Assembly: GCA_024072375.1 (NCBI GenBank)
Contig: CP099617.1
Span: 415,001 to 479,000 of the forward strand
Direction of reading: 5' to 3'
Source: Sphingomonadaceae bacterium OTU29LAMAA1
GTDB taxonomy: Bacteria > Pseudomonadota > Alphaproteobacteria > Sphingomonadales > Sphingomonadaceae
DNA length: 64,000 bases
Each line of letters begins with the position of its first letter. Within the stretch, counting starts at the first letter, position 1. Both the position numbers and the translations under genes were made by a program. The notes beneath the pieces were generated by a model that worked only from the letters and a program-made list of their open reading frames with translations, did no database searches and was not told where the DNA came from. Positions 34,210 through 43,214 of the stretch are shown here, piece by piece.

Positions 34210-35461
34210 CTCGTCGATGATGATCGCCGCGGCGAAGCGGGGCCTGTTGAGCGGAGCCGAAGCCGTCGCGCGTGTCAGCCCCGATCGCTATGGCGCGGCA
34301 GCGGAAAAGCTTGGTGCCGCCGCCGTCGGTACGCCGCTCGCCAGCCTGATCGGTCAGGCCACCGCGCGCGTGCTCGAAGCGGTGATGCCGTTCCGGCCAC
34401 CGCGCGTTTCGTTGAGTGACACAGCCGATGCCGACGCCGTCGCCCGCTTCTCGCTCGAGGATGACGACGCCGATTTGCCGGATGACCAGCGCTTCGCCCG
34501 GATCAACGAAAGCGACGAGGCGTTCGCCGCGCGCCAGAAGGCCGGGTGGGATCGCTTCCAGGCGTTCGAGGCTAAGCTCACCAAAAGCGGTGCCGAGCTG
34601 ATCCTGCGCGATATCGGCTCGAATGCGATGCGCGCGATCGCCGAAACCGACCTCGCCGCGCTTCAGGCCATTGCCAGGCAGTTGCTCGATGTCCCGACCA
34701 GCCGGTTGCCGCGCATCGCTAATCTCGCCTCTCGCATCGCCCGGGCGCTGTCCACCGCAGACCCGGATCTCGCCGTCGCGCTGTTCCGCCGTTGCACTGG
34801 CCGCGAGGCCTTTGTCCGCATCACGCGTTCGGCGGGTTCGATCCCGCTGATGACCTGGGATATCTGGCACAGCGAGGATTCCGGCGCGATGGAGGCGTTG
34901 CGTCGCGACCGGCTCGCGCGCTGTTCGAGTGACCACGCGCTGGCAAGTGAAGTGCTCGCCGCCTACCATGCCGGACGGCAATCCTGGCTGGAAGATTATG
35001 CGACGCGCGAGATCGCGACCGGCCATCCCGTCGCCACCGCTCGGGCGCTGACGATCCTTGGCTTCGCCGATGAGAGCGAGACCGCCGGCGCGACGATCGC
35101 GCGGTTCGACAATCATGGCGGAATGGTCGGGCGGGCCGCCGAGGCAGCGCGGTTCGCCTATGATCGCAACCGCTGGTCACGCATCTGGTATCAGCGCCTC
35201 GCCGAGACCGGCGACCGCGTCGACTTCTGGCGCTATGGCACCTTGCTCGCCAAGATCGCCGATGCCCGCATGGTGTTGTGGACCGGAGACTATGTGGAAG
35301 GCCCGCTGCTCGACCGGTTCGGCTATTCGCTCAACCGGCCGATCGAACGCCGCATCGAGGCGTGGAAGAAAAAGCGCGACGGCAAATTGTTCGGCCAGGA
35401 CCAGCCACGCGATGTCTATCTCGAACCCGCACCCGACGGCTTCGATCTGAGCGAGGAATGA
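34210..35461 (+). pseudogene. C-terminal part of a large unknown helical protein, cut by IS6
   Basis: The frame is open through the IS right end, so the 5' part of the gene is lost. The remaining ~417 residues begin LVDDDRRGEAG-like in other frames but read MMIAAAKRGLLSGAEAVARV in the true one. It is helix-rich (QAIARQLLDVPTSRLPRIAN, HEAT-like), with WDIWHSEDSGAMEALRRDRL and an IEAWKKKRDGKLFGQDQPRD tail. No family was recognised. The size and repeat-like helices would suit the C-terminus of a large NTPase-type protein, but this is speculation. A natural start for the remnant would be ATG 34217. Confidence 0.55.
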
Positions 35462-35497
35462 TGTGCGATCCTGCGAAATGGTCGGAGCTGGGCGTCG

Positions 35498-36202
35498 CTA
35501 TTCGGCGAAGCTTTCGGTGGATGAATAGAGATACTGCCAGGCGTTCTTGATCGTCGTGCGATTGATGCCGGCGATCTCGTCCGCGTCCGGCGTGCGAGTC
35601 ACCGGTCCGAAATTCCGGTGCGCGGGGTCGTTCGACAGAAACAGGCAATGGCGGCTCGACAGCGGCAGCAGCATCGTCGGCTTGTTGGTGAAGTCGATCA
35701 ACGGATTGCTGGAGGTCAGGAATCGTTGGTCGCTGCCCGGCGGGATCACGTTGAGCGCATAATAGAGCGGAATATAGCTCTCCCAATTGTCGAGTGCGGT
35801 CTTCAGCCGGACCACAAGCCAATAATCCTCGCTCCAGTGGCCGACCTTGTCGGGATGGACCGTCTCCAGCTCGTGCCGCAATCGCGGCTGGTTATGGTGC
35901 ATGAACGAAATCGCCATGGCGAGCTTGCGGATATCGGCCGGGAACTGACCCTCGAGAATCTCCGTGATGACCTTCGACGCCATACCATCGATCACCGCGA
36001 TCTGCTTCTCCGCCCAGTCCGGCGCATAGCCGGGCGGTGGATTGCGCAAGCTGTTCCAGCGCTTCTTGAACCCGAAGCGCTCATTATTGCCCTTGGTGAT
36101 CTTCCCCGTCTCGCTGTCGAGCCGCCACAGCGCGCCGGCCTCGGTCTCGAACCGCTTGAGATAATAGCGCGGCGTATAATGGTGCCGCTTCGAGACCGTC
36201 AT
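35498..36202 (-). CDS. DUF4238 family protein
   Basis: 234 residues beginning MTVSKRHHYTPRYYLKRF, the hallmark N-terminus of DUF4238 (RHHYxPxxYLxxF). It continues with KLAMAISFMHHNQPRLRHEL and RFLTSSNPLIDFTNKPTMLL, PLSSRHCLFLSND. These conserved blocks (FMxxxxxR, FLTSDNPV, PLSPxxxL) suggest a conserved core and perhaps an enzyme, but no activity is established. It shares an ATGA overlap with a second DUF4238 gene just upstream, so the two are made together. Confidence 0.85.
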   Translation of the reverse strand: MTVSKRHHYTPRYYLKRFETEAGALWRLDSETGKITKGNNERFGFKKRWNSLRNPPPGYAPDWAEKQIAVIDGMASKVITEILEGQFPADIRKLAMAISFMHHNQPRLRHELETVHPDKVGHWSEDYWLVVRLKTALDNWESYIPLYYALNVIPPGSDQRFLTSSNPLIDFTNKPTMLLPLSSRHCLFLSNDPAHRNFGPVTRTPDADEIAGINRTTIKNAWQYLYSSTESFAE

Positions 36203-37224
36203 GGCATCGCCTCCGGTTCATCGGCAGGGGCTTCCCGAACCGCCGACTTCCGGTCGCGCTCGCGTGGTCCGTTCCACTTCGGCTTGTCGGGACGCGGGCC
36301 GAAAATGAACTGACCGAACGCATAATAGCCGCCTTCGGGCGACGGCACGCGGTCGAGCTGTGCCACCGGCGACAGCGCAGCGGAGCCCGCGATCAGCGAC
36401 GCTTCGCGCGTACCGGACGCGAAGATCGTGTGGTAGCCGAAGCGGCAGATCAGCCGATTGATCCTGGCAATCGCCTTGCGGTCGGTGATCGTGCGGTGGC
36501 CGATGTCCGGCCGGCGCGGACGGCTGCGACCGCGCAGGACCATCCGGGTCGTCACCGGAAACAGCAGCTCGATCCGGCCGGCGTCCTGCGCAATCTTATA
36601 GGGTCGCATCGCCGGCGTCGGGACGCGCGGGTCATAATAGATCACCGGATTGTCGCTGGTGAGGAACGCGTGATCGGACGCGTTGTGCAGCACATCGAAG
36701 CTGAGCGTGGCGAACAGCTTGCCCATGTCGTTGAGCGCGCGCGCCATTATCTCGAGCGATTTTTGCGGGTCGATGGTGACCTGGATCTTCTCCATCAGGT
36801 CCGGGAAGCCCTCGGGGAGCGGCGGCAGCTTCCCGGCGGCGTGCATGAGCAGCGCCTGTGTGTGCACCGAGTGGCCGAGGTACAGCTCGGCGGGATCGCG
36901 GAACGCCGGCACCCGCACGCGCATGAGGCCGAGGAAGGTGATGATATGAGGCGCGGCTTCAAACATCGCCTCGCGGTTGGCGAGGGCTGTGACGATTGTC
37001 GGCCACTTCGTCTCGATCTCGCTGAAGATCGCCTCGAGTCGATCGTCGTTGCGCATACCCTCATCGTCGAACTGCGAATAATAATAGCGCTCGAACCCGG
37101 TCGACTCCGGGCGCTGCCGGAAGGGCCGAGCAGGATCGTCCTTGCGGAAGACCTGCAGCTGCCCCGCGGCATCACAGAAATTCTTCAGGTAGGTGACCGG
37201 GACGTAGTGGTGACGTTTCGGCAT
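36199..37224 (-). CDS. DUF4238 family protein, paralogue of the next gene
   Basis: 341 residues from ATG 37224 (MPKRHHYVPVTYLKNFCDAA), chosen because it starts at the family's conserved motif; upstream in-frame starts have no such support. Blocks shared with its neighbour are FLGLMRVRVPAFRD, HAFLTSDNPVIYYDP and LLFPVTTRMVLRGR. It also carries an arginine-rich C-terminal tail. DUF4238 genes in tandem with a coupled start suggest a heteromeric complex. The pair sits between the two IS6 copies and so could be mobilised as a unit. Confidence 0.85.
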   Translation of the reverse strand: MPKRHHYVPVTYLKNFCDAAGQLQVFRKDDPARPFRQRPESTGFERYYYSQFDDEGMRNDDRLEAIFSEIETKWPTIVTALANREAMFEAAPHIITFLGLMRVRVPAFRDPAELYLGHSVHTQALLMHAAGKLPPLPEGFPDLMEKIQVTIDPQKSLEIMARALNDMGKLFATLSFDVLHNASDHAFLTSDNPVIYYDPRVPTPAMRPYKIAQDAGRIELLFPVTTRMVLRGRSRPRRPDIGHRTITDRKAIARINRLICRFGYHTIFASGTREASLIAGSAALSPVAQLDRVPSPEGGYYAFGQFIFGPRPDKPKWNGPRERDRKSAVREAPADEPEAMP

Positions 37225-37308
37225 CGAGTGGAACATAACCAAAACATTGCCGCGCTGCCAGGCTGATCTTGGCCGCACCAATCATTTCGGTTGAAATTGA
37301 GTGACTTA

Positions 37309-37576
37309 GTGGCTGCGGATAACGCGAGGGTGCCCATCTATAACGGGGCGGCACGCTGGGCGATTCGGCTCGATGCGGGTGACCTCATTTCAGGCCGACT
37401 ATAACGCGTGGCTGGCGGCCGATCCGCCGCACGACATCGTGCTGTTGCGCGCGCAGGTTGCCTTGGCTTGGCTCGATCGCGGCTGGGCCTTGCGCGGTGC
37501 GGTCGAGAAAGATGTCGCGGAGGCAGACATGCCAGAGTCGGAAGATCGGGCACCGCGGATCATTGGCTGCGGCTAG
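37309..37576 (+). pseudogene. FecR-type anti-sigma factor, N-terminal (DUF4880) remnant with frameshift
   Basis: From GTG 37309 one frame reads NGAARWAIRLDAGDL, then stops; in the next frame, from about 37385, the homology continues as FQADYNAWLAADPPHDIVLL and RAQVALAWLDRG. Together these make the DUF4880 domain that begins FecR-like anti-sigma factors (AARWxxRLDAG...AxxxWLAADPxH). A shift near 37385-37390 (GACCTCATTTCAGG) and the loss of the membrane and FecR domains show a dead remnant. No fecI remains next to it. Confidence 0.55.
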
Positions 37577-37926
37577 ACGGGTGCGATTGGAAAGCCTTCA
37601 CGACGACAGACACTGATAACAAGCTCGGCATCGGCGGCAATGGTCAGAAAACAGGTGGGTGAACTTCGTTTAAAAATGTCTGCAAGTAACATCACCATGC
37701 CTCGCGTTGAGGTCGCGGTGGAGTCTTCATTCTTACGTTGTCTATCAGAAGCCGCCAGTTGGCTTGCGGCCCAATTTCAGTCGGCCCATGAGAACAGGGG
37801 TGCGATCGCTGAATGTCGGCATTTGATAAGACCCGCCGTTCGCCGCGTCGCCGGTGAACGGCAGAAATGTCCCAAATCTAGCCGTGTTAGCATAGGAAGC
37901 ACCTGGGCCTTCGAACCCGATTTAGA

Positions 37927-38040
37927 AAATGAATGAATGGCAGGAGTTGGGGAGCGGGGATGGCGGTCTGAATGACCGCAATTGGGTCGGAGCAGCCGCA
38001 ATCTGCCGGTCGGTTTCCGACCCAAAGGTGGTCGTAGCCG
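37927..38040 (+). repeat. Interspersed intergenic repeat, copy F
   Basis: Contains GGAGTTGGGGAGCGGGGATG, then GAATGACCGCAATTGGGTCG followed by GAGCAGCCGCAATCTG. It is the most distant copy, about 10 kb from copy E, but on the same strand and with the same block order. Confidence 0.55.
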
Positions 38041-38245
38041 AGGCACCGTGCCGATCTCGGGAGCGGACATTCCGACCCGGGTTTCTGACACACGCAAACC
38101 CTCGAAAGACCGTGGTAGGTTCTGCAGCGTCACAACCGACCGGTTCTGACACCTTCGGCTGTTATTTGTTGCACGCCATCGCCCTCAACCAAGCGGTCCT
38201 GATACGCACTGTGAAGGCTCTCGATCTTTGAACGAGGTTCAGTCG

Positions 38246-39239
<994 letters not shown>

Positions 39240-39944
39240 GATCGCGGCAATGGACGCGCCAAAGCCGTTTTCCAGAATGTCGCGAGCTGAGGCAAGCGAT
39301 GAACCGGTGGCAAAGATGTCGTCCACGACGAGAACGCGCGTTTGTGTGAGATCGGGCCCCTCGCCATCGACGGCGAACGCCCTGAAAAAAGGCCTCAAGA
39401 CAATTTCGGTGTCCTTGGCCTGAAAAATCGCGTCGGGGTTTGTGCCCTCCCAAGCGTGCATCTGTGAGCCCCAAACGCTGCGTTGCCGTGGCGACATCCT
39501 CGCCGGTGGATTAGCCTTCGCTTCCGCAAGCACTTCGCCAACGGTGCGCTTGCGAAGGAACGTTGGTTCCAAAATTGGCGTGCCGGACACGTCCGACACC
39601 ATAGCTGCAAACTCCGCGCAGAACGGTGACGAAGACGGTAAAGGCAGCACAAAATCGAACTTCTCGAGGTCCGCATGTGGCGCCTCGAGGATCAAGCGCG
39701 CGCGTGCCATGAGTTGGCTCTTCCAAAAGGGCAGGATCGAAAACCCCCTGCGCCCCTTAAGGGCGTGGATCAGCGGATTGCCGTCATCGCGCCGTTGGCC
39801 GCGCTGGTTTCGACTGAACACATGCAACAGCGGCATGCCTTGGAAACGTGCTCGGTAGGGGGTTCCCGCCACCGACGTGTCGACGCCATTCTCATGCTGA
39901 TCGTTGATCGTGACGGCTTTTGCCGCCGACACCTCAATGCCCAT
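39240..39944 (-). pseudogene. Phosphoribosyltransferase-like protein, C-terminus cut by IS6
   Basis: About 235 native residues; the last ~17 codons of the frame are IS sequence. The diagnostic motif is LVVDDIFATGSSLASARDIL, the PRPP-binding loop of type I phosphoribosyltransferases (DD..TGxT/S). The N-terminal part contains ILPFWKSQLMARARLILEAP and KFDFVLPLPSSSPFCAEFAA, resembling stand-alone PRTase-domain proteins of unknown substrate such as those near ComF. The core fold may be complete and the loss limited to the C-terminal helix, so residual function cannot be excluded. Confidence 0.6.
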
Positions 39945-40325
39945 TTCGTCTCCAGCCCGCCGTCAGGAACCCATGGGCATTCGGAGCAGGGAGCCTCTGG
40001 AGTGTCCACTCGAGCAACGCATGTGCTTTGCTGACCGCTGCAATGCAAGCGTGGCCGGGTGCACCGCCGCGTCTCGGCTAATCCGACACCGGGCGATCAA
40101 GGGCAGAGTTGACAACATCCAGACTACCTACTAGTCGGCATACATCGCGGGGCGAACTACCGGGCTCCACGTTGGTCGCGCGTTTTAACGGATTTGCAAA
40201 ACGGCTCGCTGCCAACCCTGCAGTCGAAGTAATCTTCCTGCCGGACGGATGTCTGCGTGCTCGCTAGGCGATCACATCATATGGCATCTCTAAGATATGC
40301 AGAATGTAAGGCGGATGTTCTACAG
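39945..40325. other. Intergenic region with palindromic operator
   Basis: 381 bases between the truncated PRTase gene and the ferritin-like gene. It holds the operator-like palindrome at 40124-40141, then AT-richer sequence before ATG 40326. No ORF with family features is seen. Confidence 0.5.
40124..40141. promoter_or_regulatory. TetR operator-like palindrome, site 1
   Basis: CTACCTACTAGTCGGCAT matches 15 of 18 positions of the palindrome CTACCTACTAGTAGGTAG derived from the six sites in this window. It lies about 185 bases before the ferritin-like gene start and could be the operator of the 40326-47299 unit. Confidence 0.6.
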
Positions 40326-41258
40326 ATGAAGACTTATTTGAATCAATCTCGTCGTGCATTCATGCGGAAAGCCGCCGTTTTCGCGAGCTCGTCGGCTGTT
40401 GGTACTGTGTCAACCGCAGCGCTTGCGGCAAACGACAGTAGCTCCGATGCTGACGAGATAAACCTTGCTATAAACCTCCTTTACCTTCAAGCCCAGTATT
40501 ACACCCGCGCTTTAGGTTCGACGATACCGGCAACCCTCCCCGCTGGGTCGGGAGCAGGAGGTAGCGTAGAGGGAGGCACCGCTGTCACCTTTGCGGACCC
40601 GCTCATACGAGCTTGCGCTGAAGAACTCGCAGCGGACAAGGTTGCCCATATAGTGCTCCTACGCCAGCTTCTTGGAAGCAACGCAGTATCACAGCCTGCT
40701 ATCGACGTGTCCGCCAAGCCTTCGGGCAGTTTCTCGACGTTTATGCGATTTGCTGGACTGATTGATGGGGCGTCGGCTTTCGATCCGTATAGCAGTGATG
40801 ACAGTTTCCTGCTTGGCGCATTCATAACAGAAGACGTCATGCCAACGTTATGGCGTGCCAGTGTCGCGCAGATCGTAAATCCCGCTGCCCGGGAAATCGC
40901 CGCGGGGATGCTTGCGACCTCCGCGCACCATGCTGCTCTGATCCGCAGCCTTATCCTTGATCGCGCAATTGTCAGTCCCGGGCTGATCGCGGCAGTCCAG
41001 GCCATCTCGGATACTCGCGATCGATTCGACGGCGGCACGGAGATTGACCAAGGGCTTGGCCAGATGTCGCGCGCTCCGGGAGCAGCTGCTTCTACAATCA
41101 TTGCGAACATCGCACCGACCGATGCCTTCGGATCCGTGTACAGTCGCGGTTCCGGCCCGACGCTGGGGATCATGTACATGACGGCAGGCACCGCCTCGAA
41201 CGGGGGCTTTTTTCCTGCGGGTGTCAATGGAACCCTCAAGACGAGTGCACCGGCATGA
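40326..41258 (+). CDS. Ferritin-like (Ferritin_2) protein with Tat-type signal
   Basis: 310 residues from ATG 40326. The N-terminus SRRAFMRKAAVFASSSAVGT has twin arginines and an AxA-type end (AALAAND), so Tat export is likely. The mature part has INLAINLLYLQAQYYTRALG, CAEELAADKVAHIVLLRQLL, and helices that match the ferritin-like domain of desiccation-related proteins. C-terminal residues SNGGFFPAGVNG recur in the next gene. It is translationally coupled to that gene (ATGA, 41255-41258). Cofactor binding and role are unknown for this family. Confidence 0.8.
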   Translation: MKTYLNQSRRAFMRKAAVFASSSAVGTVSTAALAANDSSSDADEINLAINLLYLQAQYYTRALGSTIPATLPAGSGAGGSVEGGTAVTFADPLIRACAEELAADKVAHIVLLRQLLGSNAVSQPAIDVSAKPSGSFSTFMRFAGLIDGASAFDPYSSDDSFLLGAFITEDVMPTLWRASVAQIVNPAAREIAAGMLATSAHHAALIRSLILDRAIVSPGLIAAVQAISDTRDRFDGGTEIDQGLGQMSRAPGAAASTIIANIAPTDAFGSVYSRGSGPTLGIMYMTAGTASNGGFFPAGVNGTLKTSAPA

Positions 41259-42286
41259 AACTCCTTAATGATCTAGATGTGTTGCCCACTCAGGCACCGT
41301 CCACGACGATAACGCACGAACGTGCGCGCCGTTCTGTAATTGCCCGGTCGGTACTCGTCGGAAGTGCGCTCCTTGCGGTGTCGCTAGCAGGCTGCAATGA
41401 CTCAGGCCAATCAGGCTCGTCTACCCCACCCAATGGTGGCGCCAATCCGGGAACAGGCTCCGTTCGACAGGAAGATGTTGATATTCTCCATTTTCTGCTG
41501 ACGTTTAAGTATCTGGAAGCGGAGTTTTTTTCGCAAGCGGCTTTTGGAGTCGGGCTGCCCGATGCGTTGCTGGGTCGGATCGGCCAGCGGGGTGATGTCG
41601 TGGGGCCACGCCTCGTCAACTTCTCTAGCGCCGCCATCGCTGCCCAAGTGCGTGAGATCGCGTTCGACAAGATCGATCAGATCTCTGTTATTCGGCAGCT
41701 ACTGTTTCCGATCCCGCAATCTGATCCCACATTGGACACGACGGTCGCGAGACCTGCCATCGATCTCGCGGGAAGCCAAAATGGCGCGTTTTCGCAAATG
41801 GCTCGACGCGCTGGCATCGTCAGTGAGGCTGCCTCGTTCGACCCCTATCTGAGTGATGACAATTTCCTTCTGAGCTCATTCTTTCTGAGCGATGTTGCTG
41901 TTGGTCTTTGCAAGCAACTCATCGGTAAGGTGCAGCAACAGGCGTACGCCGGCATCCTTGCCGGGATACTTGGATGCGATAGCTATCACGCCGCATCGAT
42001 CAGGTTCAATCTGTATCGAGCGATATCCAAGAACCCCGACCTTTCCCGACAAATCGACGCCGTTTGCCGCCTTCGCGATACACTTGCGGGAACGCGTGGG
42101 GATCAAGGTGTTGTCGATACGGCATCCAAGCCTAACCTTTCGCCTACCGATGGCTCTGGACTTGTGTATGCAAGAACGCCGGGTCAGGTGCTCAACATCC
42201 TATATCTAAACAGCGGCAGTGTGCAAATGGGTGGATTTTTTCCCGCAGGCATCAATGCGAACATAAGAAAATCCGGCAGTCAGTAA
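41255..42286 (+). CDS. Ferritin-like lipoprotein, paralogue of the preceding gene
   Basis: 343 residues. SVLVGSALLAVSLAGCNDSG is a lipoprotein signal with a lipobox (LAGC), so it is membrane-anchored in the periplasm. The mature domain parallels the neighbour: DILHFLLTFKYLEAEFFSQA, EIAFDKIDQISVIRQLLFPI, ASFDPYLSDDNFLLSSFFLS and the end MGGFFPAGIN. The two ferritin-like proteins probably form a periplasmic complex. Start overlaps the previous stop. Confidence 0.8.
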   Translation: MKLLNDLDVLPTQAPSTTITHERARRSVIARSVLVGSALLAVSLAGCNDSGQSGSSTPPNGGANPGTGSVRQEDVDILHFLLTFKYLEAEFFSQAAFGVGLPDALLGRIGQRGDVVGPRLVNFSSAAIAAQVREIAFDKIDQISVIRQLLFPIPQSDPTLDTTVARPAIDLAGSQNGAFSQMARRAGIVSEAASFDPYLSDDNFLLSSFFLSDVAVGLCKQLIGKVQQQAYAGILAGILGCDSYHAASIRFNLYRAISKNPDLSRQIDAVCRLRDTLAGTRGDQGVVDTASKPNLSPTDGSGLVYARTPGQVLNILYLNSGSVQMGGFFPAGINANIRKSGSQ

Positions 42287-42580
42287 GTGATTGATACGCC
42301 AACAGCCCCCTGACGCCCGTTTTTTCCGATTTTTCGCTTCAGCAATCCGCATGCGGCAAGAGGGCCGCGTGTTGACGACAGGGATGCCTATAGTTCCGCC
42401 AGACTACCATCCAACGGGAAATCGTTGAGGCGGTAGCGGCAGACCTAGGGCCCCGGGATTTTTTTGGCATCGCGTTGCGGGTTCCTACCATCGGCTCCGT
42501 TGGCGCAGAACAGGTTGCTTGAACACAGGAGCCTGCGGCGGTCGGCATCGTTCACTGCCCATCATCATCTAGGAGGCTTC

Positions 42581-43201
42581 ATGCCGTTCGTTGCGCGTGC
42601 ACTTATTTTGACTATTCCTGCCCTGATCGCCACCACGGCGCAGGCGCAGACCTTTTCTGGCCCCCACGTTGAGGCAGTCGCAGGACTGAACCATGACAAG
42701 CGTGAAGTGCTTGGCCGCGACCTCAAGGATGACAGCTTCGTATATGGCATCGGTGGTGGCTACGATGTCAGAACCGGAAATGTCGTGATCGGCGCGCTTG
42801 GCGAGATCACGGGAACCACGAACAAGAACTGTGGAACCTACGACATCAAGGCCACAATGCAGACCCCTAGCTTCGCTGGGCGTGTCTGTACTCGAGGGCA
42901 GCGATCGCTGTTCGCCGGCGCCCGCCTCGGTTATGTCGTAGGAGATCATACGCTGGGCTATGTTCTCGGCGGGTACGAGAATGTCCGTTCGAAGTCCTCG
43001 GTCGACGGTACACTCGGAGGCGTCATGGAAAACCGCGATAGCCATATAAACGAAAACGGTTTCCGGCTGGGTGCCGGCCTCGAGCATGCGCTCTCCAGCC
43101 ATGCCTTCATCAAGGCAGAATACCGGTACTCCCGCACGGGACCTCAGGGGCCAACCTCAGAGCGTCATCAACTCCTCAGCGGCATCGGGTTCCGCTTCTA
43201 A
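42581..43201 (+). CDS. Outer-membrane beta-barrel protein (Opacity/OmpA-like porin family)
   Basis: 206 residues from ATG 42581, behind a perfect AGGAGG at 42571-42576. Signal peptide MPFVARALILTIPALIATTA then QAQTFSGPHVEAVAGLNHDK. Alternating strands include YGIGGGYDVRTGNVVIGAL, FAGARLGYVVGDHTLGYVLG and FIKAEYRYSRTGPQ, ending LLSGIGFRF with the terminal aromatic residue of beta-barrels. It probably sits in the outer membrane next to the TonB receptor encoded 13 bases downstream. Confidence 0.82.
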   Translation: MPFVARALILTIPALIATTAQAQTFSGPHVEAVAGLNHDKREVLGRDLKDDSFVYGIGGGYDVRTGNVVIGALGEITGTTNKNCGTYDIKATMQTPSFAGRVCTRGQRSLFAGARLGYVVGDHTLGYVLGGYENVRSKSSVDGTLGGVMENRDSHINENGFRLGAGLEHALSSHAFIKAEYRYSRTGPQGPTSERHQLLSGIGFRF

Positions 43202-43214
43202 AGTGCCCCGGTAA

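Larger units (their letters stand above)
37225..38245. other. Intergenic/scar region with a broken fecR and repeat copy F
   Basis: About 1 kb without an intact gene. It contains a frameshifted FecR N-terminus (37309-37576), then low-information sequence. The open frame 37640-37936 shows no recognisable family and is probably spurious. Repeat copy F lies at 37927-38040, and a further ~200 bases show nothing recognisable before the truncated LysR gene. Confidence 0.5.

Noticed and set aside
33362..34217. 8-bp target duplication around IS6 copy 1
   Set aside because: Compared GAACGGCG with CTCGTCGA: no match. Copy 2 flanks (TCCTGAAC and GATCGCGG) also do not match.
37640..37936. 98-codon plus-strand ORF
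   Set aside because: No start signal, family match or context; it looks like intergenic sequence open by chance.
42287..42580. Possible gene or transposon remnant in the 294-base gap before the beta-barrel gene
   Set aside because: Only short frames without motifs; T-rich stretches near 42318 lack a preceding stem, so no terminator is called.
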